6,730 bases of DNA from JADJNW01 sp033761835 (lineage in GTDB: Bacteria; Bacteroidota; Bacteroidia; Chitinophagales; Saprospiraceae): the NCBI GenBank assembly GCA_033761835.1, contig JANRME010000154.1:1-6730 (forward strand), read 5' to 3'. Made by a program: the position numbers and the translations under genes. Position 1 is the first letter of the stretch; every line of letters starts with the position of its first letter. Below, in pieces: positions 1 through 5,992 of this stretch. The notes below the pieces were generated by a model, which did no database searches, was not told the DNA's origin, and saw only the letters and a list, made by a program, of their open reading frames with translations.

Positions 1-1163
1 TTGATATTGAATTTGTTATGCCAATAAAAATTTTTGAGCCGACTCAAAGCGTGTTCAATTTGTATTGCTTTGACGCGGTCATCCTGCCCTGCACTCCAAA
101 ACCGGAAAGCCCAAATCGGGAATCGGAAGCGATCTTTGGTAGCGGGAGTATTCACTTTGGCATCTTTATAATTGATAAAACCATAAGTCGTATCGGTAGC
201 AGTATTTACATCAATGCCAAATAGCGCAAAATAATCTGCAAAAACTTGTGGTTCTTTTTCTTTAATTTTTTTGAGTAAAGCAGGCAACTCACCGCTGGCA
301 TTCTCGCTGCCGAGCGTCCATTGGAAAATGCCGAAGGTCATAAAAGAATTATCCCAAGTGTTGATCGCGTCAAGGTTTCCCTCGTTTTCAGAAACGGCAA
401 GCATCACATTGAGCGAGGATTGACTCAAATCTAATTCTTGCAATAAGTCGCGTTTGGATTCGATAAATTTGGCAATCGTTTGATTACCAATGGTAAAAAC
501 ACCTTTTCTGTATTTTTTAAACTGGGCATTTTGAGTTTCTGAAGCAGCTTTTATAAGATTCCCTTCTTCTGTGATCGTGAGGCCGCCGCTGGCTTTTTCA
601 TATAAAGAAATTTTCACAAAATCATCACCATAATAATAAAGTAAGCAATCAAATAAACCTTTGCCAAGCCCAGCATTAAAGGTTTTGCCATTGTAGGGAA
701 GATTTTCCAAGCGAGCGAATTCGATTAAAGCATCGTTTACGTTTGTTTGCATAAAACCCAATGCAAAAAGGCACAATTCAATGCTGCGATTACCAGGATG
801 ATCGGTCAAGGTGGATTGAAAAAACTGCTCGGCGAGTCCAAAACGAAATGCCCGAAGCAAAGCCTTTAGATGAGGAACCAAGCTATGGCGCTCGATAATT
901 TTATTGGCTAATTCCGGAGTTACTACTGCGCCATCCGATTGGATACCATTTCTTGTGGCAAAGACCTTCAAGGCTGCTGTCGTACTTTTGCCAAAATCAC
1001 CATCTGCACCCGATTGATCCCAGTTTAATTCTTTACCGAACCCCATTTCGTACAGCATTTGCTGAAGCGACTTGACATGAGGGTTGTTTGCACCGGAGAT
1101 GAGTTGCTGATCTAACTCTTTGTTTTGCAGCAAGTTTTGCAAATTTTGGGTTAAAGATGCCAT
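1..1163 (-). CDS. Peptidoglycan-binding-like protein with a probable lysozyme-like domain (C-terminus off the left edge)
   Basis: An uninterrupted frame of 387 codons runs from ATG at 1163 to the left edge, so the C-terminus is missing. Residues about 26-92 match the PG_binding_1 pattern: a leading helix (VKSLQQMLYEMGF), then DGDFGKSTTAALKVFATRNG and a second DG, as in domains that dock on peptidoglycan. After a helical linker (about 93-250) comes a segment at 258-282 (SENEGNLDAINTWDN, then FGIFQWTLG) that resembles the active-site region of lysozyme or transglycosylase folds; Glu259 or Glu261 would be the catalytic acid. The fold and residues are inferred by eye. The N-terminus (MASLTQNLQNLLQN) is polar and has no signal peptide or membrane segment, which is odd for a wall enzyme and suggests a non-Sec route, release by lysis, or an intracellular role. 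No Shine-Dalgarno is visible. The CAP gene lies 172 bp upstream on the same strand. The peptidoglycan-binding domain is confident; the enzyme activity is tentative. Confidence 0.72.
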   Translation of the reverse strand, partial: MASLTQNLQNLLQNKELDQQLISGANNPHVKSLQQMLYEMGFGKELNWDQSGADGDFGKSTTAALKVFATRNGIQSDGAVVTPELANKIIERHSLVPHLKALLRAFRFGLAEQFFQSTLTDHPGNRSIELCLFALGFMQTNVNDALIEFARLENLPYNGKTFNAGLGKGLFDCLLYYYGDDFVKISLYEKASGGLTITEEGNLIKAASETQNAQFKKYRKGVFTIGNQTIAKFIESKRDLLQELDLSQSSLNVMLAVSENEGNLDAINTWDNSFMTFGIFQWTLGSENASGELPALLKKIKEKEPQVFADYFALFGIDVNTATDTTYGFINYKDAKVNTPATKDRFRFPIWAFRFWSAGQDDRVKAIQIEHALSRLKNFYWHNKFNI

Positions 1164-1181
1164 GGCATTTTCGGGTTTGGT

Positions 1182-1193
1182 GGATAATTATCC
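1182..1193. repeat. Perfect 12-bp palindrome in the leader of the left-edge gene
   Basis: GGATAATTATCC is its own reverse complement and lies 18 bp upstream of the ATG at 1163. It could be an operator for the peptidoglycan-binding gene or a chance AT-rich palindrome. No regulator gene is nearby to support a binding-site reading. Confidence 0.3.
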
Positions 1194-1216
1194 TTTTTGC
1201 CTCTAATTTAGTTAAA

Positions 1217-1246
1217 ATTTGATTCCAAGCAAATCAAATAATTTGC
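1217..1246 (-). promoter_or_regulatory. Two overlapping, mutually exclusive hairpins (attenuator- or terminator-like)
   Basis: Arms 1217-1224 and 1232-1239 (ATTTGATT/AATCAAAT, 8 bp perfect, 7-nt loop) form one hairpin. Arms 1229-1234 and 1241-1246 (GCAAAT/ATTTGC, 6 bp, 6-nt loop) form another. They share 1232-1234, so both cannot form at once. Read on the minus strand, the smaller hairpin is made first and the larger one is followed by a short U-rich run. The element lies between the CAP stop (1336) and the next start (1163), so it may be the CAP terminator or a conditional switch. The arms are AT-rich, so chance pairing is possible. Confidence 0.35.
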
Positions 1247-1335
1247 CAATGAAGCCATTTAGAAGTTCTTCTCTTCAAGCTACTCCCTCGCTAAGTTTCC
1301 TGGTCACACGCTCCTTCGGTCACTATTGCTTTCCT

Positions 1336-1815
1336 TCATCTCGGTTTCCCAAATGTCTGCACCCAATACGTTCCATTTTGGGCAGCACCCATTTCCGTAT
1401 AATCCGCACTCATCATATTTTGGCAATGCCCTTTGCTTTTCACCCAACCGGCGACTACCGCTTTTATATCTTGATAGCCCCAAGCGATATTTTCGCCAAC
1501 CGAACGCCATTTATATCCCGCATCCGAAATGCGCTGTGCAGAAGAACTACCATCCGTGCCTGTGTGATCAAAATGATCGTTTTTTGCCATATCGTTGGCG
1601 TGGCGTTGTGCAGCCTCGGCGAGTTGGTCGTTCCAGGTGATCGGCGCTACCGGAGGCATACTGGAGGAACCACATTTGCAGCCTTGCACCCGAAGGGCGT
1701 TAACACTTTTTAAAAAATCTTCTTGAAATTGATTATCGGCCTGCAAATCCTCAGGAGGCGTACACTTGGATAAGAGCATCAATTGGAGCATCACAAAAAA
1801 ATGGATCATTTTCAT
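1336..1815 (-). CDS. CAP-domain (SCP/PR1, YkwD-like) protein, probable lipoprotein
   Basis: Numbered from the start chosen here (159 residues). The N-terminus (MKMIHFFVMLQLMLLSKC) is a short basic region and hydrophobic stretch ending at Cys18, which reads as a lipoprotein signal. Residues about 39-157 form a CAP domain with the usual bacterial marks: TWNDQLAEAAQRHANDM, FDHTGTDG, GENIAWG, GHCQNMM, YTEMG and a terminal YWVQTFG. Candidate cavity residues are His72, Glu108, His130 and Glu141. Cys46 and Cys48 in the GCKCG segment are typical of this bacterial subgroup and may form disulphides. Bacterial CAP proteins are usually secreted or surface-bound; their biochemical role is mostly unsettled, so none is assigned. 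The frame extends upstream to an ATG at 1848, adding 11 residues (MAIQPSHPNLS); 1815 was preferred because it gives a normal lipoprotein signal. Lys at the position before the Cys is atypical for a lipobox. The subtilase gene is divergent. Confidence 0.85.
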   Translation of the reverse strand: MKMIHFFVMLQLMLLSKCTPPEDLQADNQFQEDFLKSVNALRVQGCKCGSSSMPPVAPITWNDQLAEAAQRHANDMAKNDHFDHTGTDGSSSAQRISDAGYKWRSVGENIAWGYQDIKAVVAGWVKSKGHCQNMMSADYTEMGAAQNGTYWVQTFGKPR

Positions 1816-1931
1816 AGACAAATTTGGATGAGAAGGTTGTATCGCCATCCTAAACGTTTGCCTGAGCGTTTATCGCATAATTCGACCTTCTTTTTTGGCA
1901 TTTCCTTTTTAGTTCATTTTAAAGTATCTTA

Positions 1932-1941
1932 CTAACGTTAG
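1932..1941. repeat. Perfect 10-bp palindrome in the divergent CAP/subtilase gap
   Basis: CTAACGTTAG lies within the gap of about 205 bp between the divergent CAP and subtilase starts, 79 bp upstream of the subtilase ATG, and is followed by a related TAACGATA. Its position suits an operator acting on one or both promoters, but no partner regulator is present. No convincing Bacteroidota promoter could be assigned in this gap on either strand, and otherwise nothing was seen in it. Confidence 0.25.
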
Positions 1942-2020
1942 AAAAAGATAACGATAAATTTTTATTTGAAAATTTGACAAGTAGTTTGTTTTGTAGAAGT
2001 TTACAGCGATAAAATAAATT

Positions 2021-4021
2021 ATGCCTATGTCATCCCAAAACTATTTATATCGCGGCGGCGAGAAAATTTTAATCGAAAAAGAGCCAGAGTTCTTTACGAC
2101 GATTGTGCCCGACCAAAAAACCTTAGAACAATTAAGAAGTTTAACGCCAGTAGAAGAGGTGAAACAAGTATTTTCTAATGTCTATAAGGTTCGGGCTTTA
2201 GAAGGTGCGCGCGATGAAGTAATGCAACGCTTGCGCGATAATGAACAGATACCAAGCATCGTTCACCATGCTTATCATCCTGTGGATGATGAAGCAACGC
2301 GCTATTATATTACCGATTTGTTGACGGTCGCTTTTCAAAAAGGAATTTCGGATGGCGTGGTTGAAAAAATATTGGAATCACATGGATTGAGGTTTGTAAA
2401 AAGTTACGGCGCAGCGGAGTCTCGTAGGTACTTGCTTCAAGTTACTAAATCAGCTGGTAAAAATCCGGTGAAAGTGAGCGAGGATTTGATGGAAATTCCA
2501 GAAATATTATATGCTGAACCTAATTTGGTGAATAGATTTGAAAGTTTTTATACGCCACAGGATGATTTATTCCGTTACCAATGGCATCTGAGCAGTACTC
2601 GTGGAGTGGAATTGGCCCCGGAGGCAAACATCGAAGCCACCAGCGCTTGGGACATCACTCGTGGCAATCGGAACATTGTGGTGGCAGTGATTGATGATGG
2701 TTTTGACATTACACATCCTGATTTGAGTGGCGTAGGAAAAGTAGTTTTTCCAAGGGATTTTGTGGACTCTGACGCCGAACCTTTACCCAATTTTGCAAGA
2801 GGTGATTTCCATGGCACGCCTTGCGCCGGACTGGCGATTGGAGAAGAAAATGGCAATGGGGTGATTGGCGTTGCGCCTGGTTGTGCCTTTATGCCGGTAC
2901 GCTTTGGCATGACGGCTGATGATAATTTATTGCACGAAATTTTTGAATTCGTAGGCAAACGGGCAGATGTGATTTCCAATAGCTGGGGACCAGTGCCTGT
3001 GTACGCACCGCTATCTTCGTTGTTGCGTGATCAATTGGCAGAGCTTGTAAAATCGGGCGGGCCGCGTGGCAAGGGTTGCGTTATTTTTTTTGCGGCAGGC
3101 AATTATAATGCGCCTTTGAATGAAAGGAATATAGATCGTTTTGTATGGCGACACCCTACGGCCGGTTTGAAAGAAACCAAAGGAACGATTCTGAACGGAT
3201 ATTCCTCAAACCCTAATGTGATAACGGTATCTGCTTCTACGAGCCAAAATCGGAAAGCAGCTTACAGCAACTGGGGAAAAGAAGTGGACATCTGTGCGCC
3301 AAGCGATAATGTGCATCCGATTGATGGGCAAATTCGTATGCCAGGGCAAAGCATTTGGACAAGCGATAATGCTCGTTTTGGGCGGCGTTATACCGATAAA
3401 TTTGGCGGTACGTCAGCGTCTTGCCCAATGGCGGCAGGTGTTGCGGCTTTAGTACTTTCTGTTAATCCAGAATTAACAGCAGAACAAGTGCGCGAAGTTT
3501 TGTTGAGTACAACGGATAAAATTATTGATGAAAATCCTGATCCGGTTTTGAATCTGCGTAAAGGCGTTTATGATGAAAAAGGGCATTCTGAGTGGTTTGG
3601 TTTTGGTAAAATAAATGCCTACAAGGCAGTACTCCGTGCATTGGAATTGAAAAAAGCTGAAGGCGAGGAAACCCCTCAACCGCAAATGAAGCCTCATCTG
3701 ACTAAAGGCATTCATATCGCTGCGGCAATGGTGAATCCCGAAGGCACAGATCGGGGCAAGGAGATGGTATCACTGTTCAACGCGACCGACCAGCCGGTAG
3801 ATGTAAATGCTTGGATAATTCGTAATAAACGCGGCGAAACCGAGCGGATTTCCAATTTAATTATCAATCCTGGCGCTACGGCGGTCGTTTATTTGAAACA
3901 AGTGAACCTTCCTAATTTGGGCGGAAGTATAGAACTCTTAAACCCGAATGGATTTAAAGTGGATGAAGTTCAATACAATTTAGTTCAGGGTTTGAAGGCG
4001 GGGTGGTGGATCAAATTTTAA
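2021..4021 (+). CDS. Subtilisin-family (S8) serine protease with long pro-region and C-terminal lamin-tail-like domain
   Basis: This 666-residue protein should be a serine endopeptidase. Residues about 210-540 hold the S8 catalytic domain with all key residues: Asp225 (VAVIDDG), His264 (DFHGTPCAG), oxyanion Asn361 (FAAGN) and Ser465 (GGTSASCPMAAG). The region at about 95-170, ending in IPEILYAEPN, resembles the inhibitory prodomain of fervidolysin-like subtilases; residues 1-95 are a further N-terminal region that I do not recognise. After an acidic, proline-containing linker (about 545-560), residues about 564-652 look like a lamin-tail (LTD) beta-sandwich, with VSLFNATDQPVDVNAWIIRN as the tell-tale strand pair. 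There is no N-terminal signal peptide: the protein begins MPMSSQNYLYRGGEKILIEK. That is unusual for a pro-protease, so it may act in the cytoplasm or leave by another route. Substrate is unknown. No Shine-Dalgarno is seen; an alternative ATG lies two codons in. It ends tail-to-tail with the M42 gene. Confidence 0.95.
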   Translation: MPMSSQNYLYRGGEKILIEKEPEFFTTIVPDQKTLEQLRSLTPVEEVKQVFSNVYKVRALEGARDEVMQRLRDNEQIPSIVHHAYHPVDDEATRYYITDLLTVAFQKGISDGVVEKILESHGLRFVKSYGAAESRRYLLQVTKSAGKNPVKVSEDLMEIPEILYAEPNLVNRFESFYTPQDDLFRYQWHLSSTRGVELAPEANIEATSAWDITRGNRNIVVAVIDDGFDITHPDLSGVGKVVFPRDFVDSDAEPLPNFARGDFHGTPCAGLAIGEENGNGVIGVAPGCAFMPVRFGMTADDNLLHEIFEFVGKRADVISNSWGPVPVYAPLSSLLRDQLAELVKSGGPRGKGCVIFFAAGNYNAPLNERNIDRFVWRHPTAGLKETKGTILNGYSSNPNVITVSASTSQNRKAAYSNWGKEVDICAPSDNVHPIDGQIRMPGQSIWTSDNARFGRRYTDKFGGTSASCPMAAGVAALVLSVNPELTAEQVREVLLSTTDKIIDENPDPVLNLRKGVYDEKGHSEWFGFGKINAYKAVLRALELKKAEGEETPQPQMKPHLTKGIHIAAAMVNPEGTDRGKEMVSLFNATDQPVDVNAWIIRNKRGETERISNLIINPGATAVVYLKQVNLPNLGGSIELLNPNGFKVDEVQYNLVQGLKAGWWIKF

Positions 4022-5127
4022 AGATATTTGAAATTATACCCAGCTTCCAGTTTTTTTAAAGTTTCAAAAATCAATCGAATCACATGGTTGACATCGTCTT
4101 TGTGCGCCATTTCCACTGTGGTGTGCATATAGCGCAAAGGCAATGAGATCAGCGCCGAAGGCACACCGCCATTCGCATAAGCGAAAGCATCGGTATCCGT
4201 GCCAGTGCGCCGAGAGGCTGCTTCCCGTTGAATAGGGATATTGTGTTCGGTTGCAGTTTGTATGACGAGTGCCAATAATTTGTTGTGTACCGCAGGAGCG
4301 TAAGTAACCGTGGGCCCTTCACCGCTTTTTACGTCTCCCAGTTTTTGTGCGCTTACCAAAGGTGTACTCGTATCGTGCGTCACATCCGTCACGATTGCAA
4401 CATCCGGTTGAATAGTTTGGGCAATCATAGTTGCACCATTTAAACCGACTTCTTCTTGCACCGAATTAACTAAATAGAGCGAATAGGGCAATTCAACTTT
4501 ATTTTCATACAATAACCGCGCTACCTCTGCAATACAAAACCCGCCCATGCGATTGTCCAAGGCACGTCCTACATAATAGCGATCATTGAGTGTTATCATT
4601 TCATCTTCATAGGTAATGACACAACCCACGTGGATGCCCATTTCCAACACTTCCTCTTTGTTTTTAGCACCCACGTCAATAAAAATATTTTCCAGTTTCG
4701 GCGTCAAATTTGCGTCGTCGCCTTGACGGGTATGAATAGCTGGCCAACCAAAAATGCCTTTCACAATACCCTTCGGGGTATGAATATTTACGCGCTTGGA
4801 AGGAGCAATCAAATGATCGGAACCGCCATTTCGAATCACATTAATAAAACCTTTGTCCGAGATATAGTGCACAAACCAGGAGATTTCATCGGCGTGCCCT
4901 TCGATCACTACTTTGTAAGGTTTTTCAGGATTGATAATGCCATAAACGGTGCCATAATTATCAATTTTCCAGTCGTGAATATAGGGCTTGATGTAGTCCA
5001 GCCAGATTTGTTGTCCTGAAGATTCGAAGCCGGTAGGAGAGGCATTATTGAGGTATTTTCTCAAAAAATCTTCAGATTTTGGTGTTATTACGGACATTTC
5101 GTTTGTTAGTGTTTTTAATGGAGGCAT
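4018..5127 (-). CDS. M42-family metallo-aminopeptidase (glutamyl aminopeptidase/FrvX-like)
   Basis: The 369-residue length and motifs fit the M42 family of cytoplasmic, cobalt- or zinc-dependent aminopeptidases, which form large tetrahedral assemblies and trim peptides to amino acids. Visible ligands and catalytic residues are His78 and Asp80 (EGHADEIS), Asp191 (RALDNRMGG), the Glu225-Glu226 pair (VQEEVGLNGA), Asp248 (VTDVTHD) and His335 (MHTTVEM). Residues about 105-180 correspond to the inserted dimerisation/PDZ-like subdomain of the family. The set is complete, so the enzyme should be active; exact N-terminal residue preference cannot be read from sequence. The start at 5127 has a possible AGGA seven bases upstream. 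The internal ATG at 5097 (MSVITPKSEDFLRKYL) also looks natural and cannot be excluded. The stop codon overlaps that of the subtilase on the other strand. A TATATTTG promoter box lies just upstream, so transcription is probably independent of pyrE. Confidence 0.96.
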   Translation of the reverse strand: MPPLKTLTNEMSVITPKSEDFLRKYLNNASPTGFESSGQQIWLDYIKPYIHDWKIDNYGTVYGIINPEKPYKVVIEGHADEISWFVHYISDKGFINVIRNGGSDHLIAPSKRVNIHTPKGIVKGIFGWPAIHTRQGDDANLTPKLENIFIDVGAKNKEEVLEMGIHVGCVITYEDEMITLNDRYYVGRALDNRMGGFCIAEVARLLYENKVELPYSLYLVNSVQEEVGLNGATMIAQTIQPDVAIVTDVTHDTSTPLVSAQKLGDVKSGEGPTVTYAPAVHNKLLALVIQTATEHNIPIQREAASRRTGTDTDAFAYANGGVPSALISLPLRYMHTTVEMAHKDDVNHVIRLIFETLKKLEAGYNFKYL

Positions 5128-5137
5128 TCAATCGTCC

Positions 5138-5161
5138 TGCAAATCAGTCATTTGATTGGCA
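5138..5161. repeat. Imperfect inverted repeat upstream of the M42 gene
   Basis: TGCAAATCA (5138-5146) and TGATTGGCA (5153-5161) are 9-bp arms with one mismatch and a 6-bp spacer. The right arm touches the M42 promoter box. It could be an operator or a hairpin in the 5' leader; it could also be chance. The rest of the 153-bp pyrE-M42 gap holds only a short GGTA triplication (5183-5194) and a weak hairpin after pyrE. Confidence 0.25.
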
Positions 5162-5167
5162 AATATA
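5160..5167 (-). promoter_or_regulatory. Putative Bacteroidota -7 promoter box for the M42 gene
   Basis: On the minus strand this is TATATTTG, an exact match to the Bacteroidota consensus TAnnTTTG, ending 32 bases before the ATG at 5127. A transcript would begin at about 5153 and carry a leader of about 25 bases. No TTG -33 element is found at the expected spacing, which lowers confidence. Confidence 0.4.
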
Positions 5168-5280
5168 AAAAGATTTGGATTTGGTAGGTAGGTAGAAGCT
5201 TCGCCTTTATTTGAGTGGTTTGCTTAAATTTGACACAATAGAATCTAGTGTTGTGCTGATATTACGATGGGATTCCAATT

Positions 5281-5922
5281 TTACAGAAGAAATTGATCGC
5301 TCCATGCTTTGGGGTTTTGCCGCCATTCTTGCAAAGTAGCTAATTCATTGACTTGGATATAGTTCGTTTTCAAGGCTTCTTCCAGTAAAATAGGATAATT
5401 TGTTAAAGTATCCAAAGGGCAATTCGCTGCTGCAAAAGCTTGGGTTGCTTGTTCAAAGCCATAAGTAAAAACTGCTAAGACAGCTATAACTTGGCAACCT
5501 TCAGCGCGGATGGCCTCCACCGCAGCGAGACTACTGCCTCCTGTAGAAATCAAATCTTCGATGACCAAAACCCGAGCATTTGAAGGCAATTCACCTTCTA
5601 CCAGATTCTGACGACCATATTCTTTTGCTTTCGAGCGCACATATACAAAAGGCAAATCGAGCCGATCAGCCAACAACGCACCATACGGAATGCCGCCGGT
5701 AGCGATGCCTGCCACCACATCAAACGGTTCAAATGCTTTCGCTTTTTCTACAAAACCATTTACAACCACTTTTCTTACTTCAGGATAGGAAGGAATTAGA
5801 CGGTTGTCGCAATAAATTGGAGATTTTAAGCCTGATGCCCAGGTAAAGGGCATTTGCGAACTCAATTTTATTGCATTTATTTGCAATAACAATCGGGCTA
5901 CTACTCTTTCGATGTTATCCAT
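5281..5922 (-). CDS. pyrE: Orotate phosphoribosyltransferase (pyrimidine synthesis)
   Basis: The enzyme joins orotate to PRPP to give orotidine 5'-monophosphate, the fifth step of de novo UMP synthesis, in the cytoplasm. The 213 residues match the usual bacterial length. The type I PRPP-binding motif is at 118-130 (VLVIEDLISTGGS, with the acidic pair Glu122-Asp123). The N-terminal orotate/PRPP region FTWASGLKSPIYCDNR (26-41) is characteristic of PyrE, as is GIATGGIPYG (72-81). The mobile catalytic loop is at 95-110 (VRSKAKEYGRQNLVEG), with Arg96, Lys98 and Lys100 present. The family's loop histidine is replaced by Tyr102, a single-base difference from a His codon. No other pyrimidine gene is adjacent, so pyrE is not in a pyr operon here. 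Upstream is a strong inverted repeat in the gap shared with the divergent NUDIX gene. No Shine-Dalgarno is seen at the ATG. Confidence 0.96.
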   Translation of the reverse strand: MDNIERVVARLLLQINAIKLSSQMPFTWASGLKSPIYCDNRLIPSYPEVRKVVVNGFVEKAKAFEPFDVVAGIATGGIPYGALLADRLDLPFVYVRSKAKEYGRQNLVEGELPSNARVLVIEDLISTGGSSLAAVEAIRAEGCQVIAVLAVFTYGFEQATQAFAAANCPLDTLTNYPILLEEALKTNYIQVNELATLQEWRQNPKAWSDQFLL

Positions 5923-5939
5923 TAAAGCTTGTTTATTAG

Positions 5940-5968
5940 ATATGGCACATTTTTGAAATGCGCCATAT
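5940..5968. repeat. 13-bp-arm inverted repeat between pyrE and the NUDIX gene
   Basis: Arms 5940-5952 and 5956-5968 pair over 13 positions with one mismatch (5947/5961) around a 3-nt centre. In RNA made from the minus strand, the pyrE direction, that mismatch becomes a G-U pair, so the stem is continuous; its base lies 17 nt before the pyrE ATG. The right arm also overlaps the NUDIX promoter box at 5966-5973. It may be an operator for the divergent pair or a hairpin in the pyrE leader. There is no T-run after it on either strand, so a simple terminator is unlikely. Confidence 0.55.
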
Positions 5969-5973
5969 ATTTG
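5966..5973 (+). promoter_or_regulatory. Putative Bacteroidota -7 promoter box for the NUDIX gene
   Basis: TATATTTG matches TAnnTTTG exactly and ends 19 bases before the ATG at 5993, leaving a short leader of about 10-15 bases. It is the same octamer as the one in front of the M42 gene. No TTG is found about 19-20 bases further upstream; that stretch is taken up by the inverted repeat. Confidence 0.42.
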
Positions 5974-5992
5974 TCAGAATTTTCGCAGGCAA

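Noticed and set aside
1219..1713. Long plus-strand open frame of 164 codons antisense to the CAP gene
   Set aside because: It mirrors a minus-strand gene with clear CAP motifs, and its own translation has no recognisable motif or coherent composition.
1974..1979. TTGACA hexamer upstream of the subtilase as a -35 box
   Set aside because: No TATAAT-like or TAnnTTTG element lies at a suitable distance, and Bacteroidota rarely use this promoter type.
2575..2979. Minus-strand open frame of 134 codons inside the subtilase gene
   Set aside because: It is antisense to the Asp/His part of a well-supported catalytic domain and shows no motif.
3300..3371. 12-bp direct repeat CAAGCGATAATG at 3300-3311 and 3360-3371, exactly 60 bp apart
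   Set aside because: Both copies lie in coding sequence for similar short peptides (PSDN and TSDN) in the subtilase. Chance codon reuse is sufficient.
4630..5019. Plus-strand open frame of 129 codons inside the M42 gene
   Set aside because: It is antisense to the conserved His78/Asp80 region and shows no protein family features.
5183..5194. Three tandem copies of GGTA between pyrE and the M42 gene
   Set aside because: Too short to be a meaningful tandem repeat and not linked to any element.
5232..5256. Hairpin after pyrE as an intrinsic terminator
   Set aside because: The stem is short, needs a bulge, and is not followed by a T-run on the minus strand.
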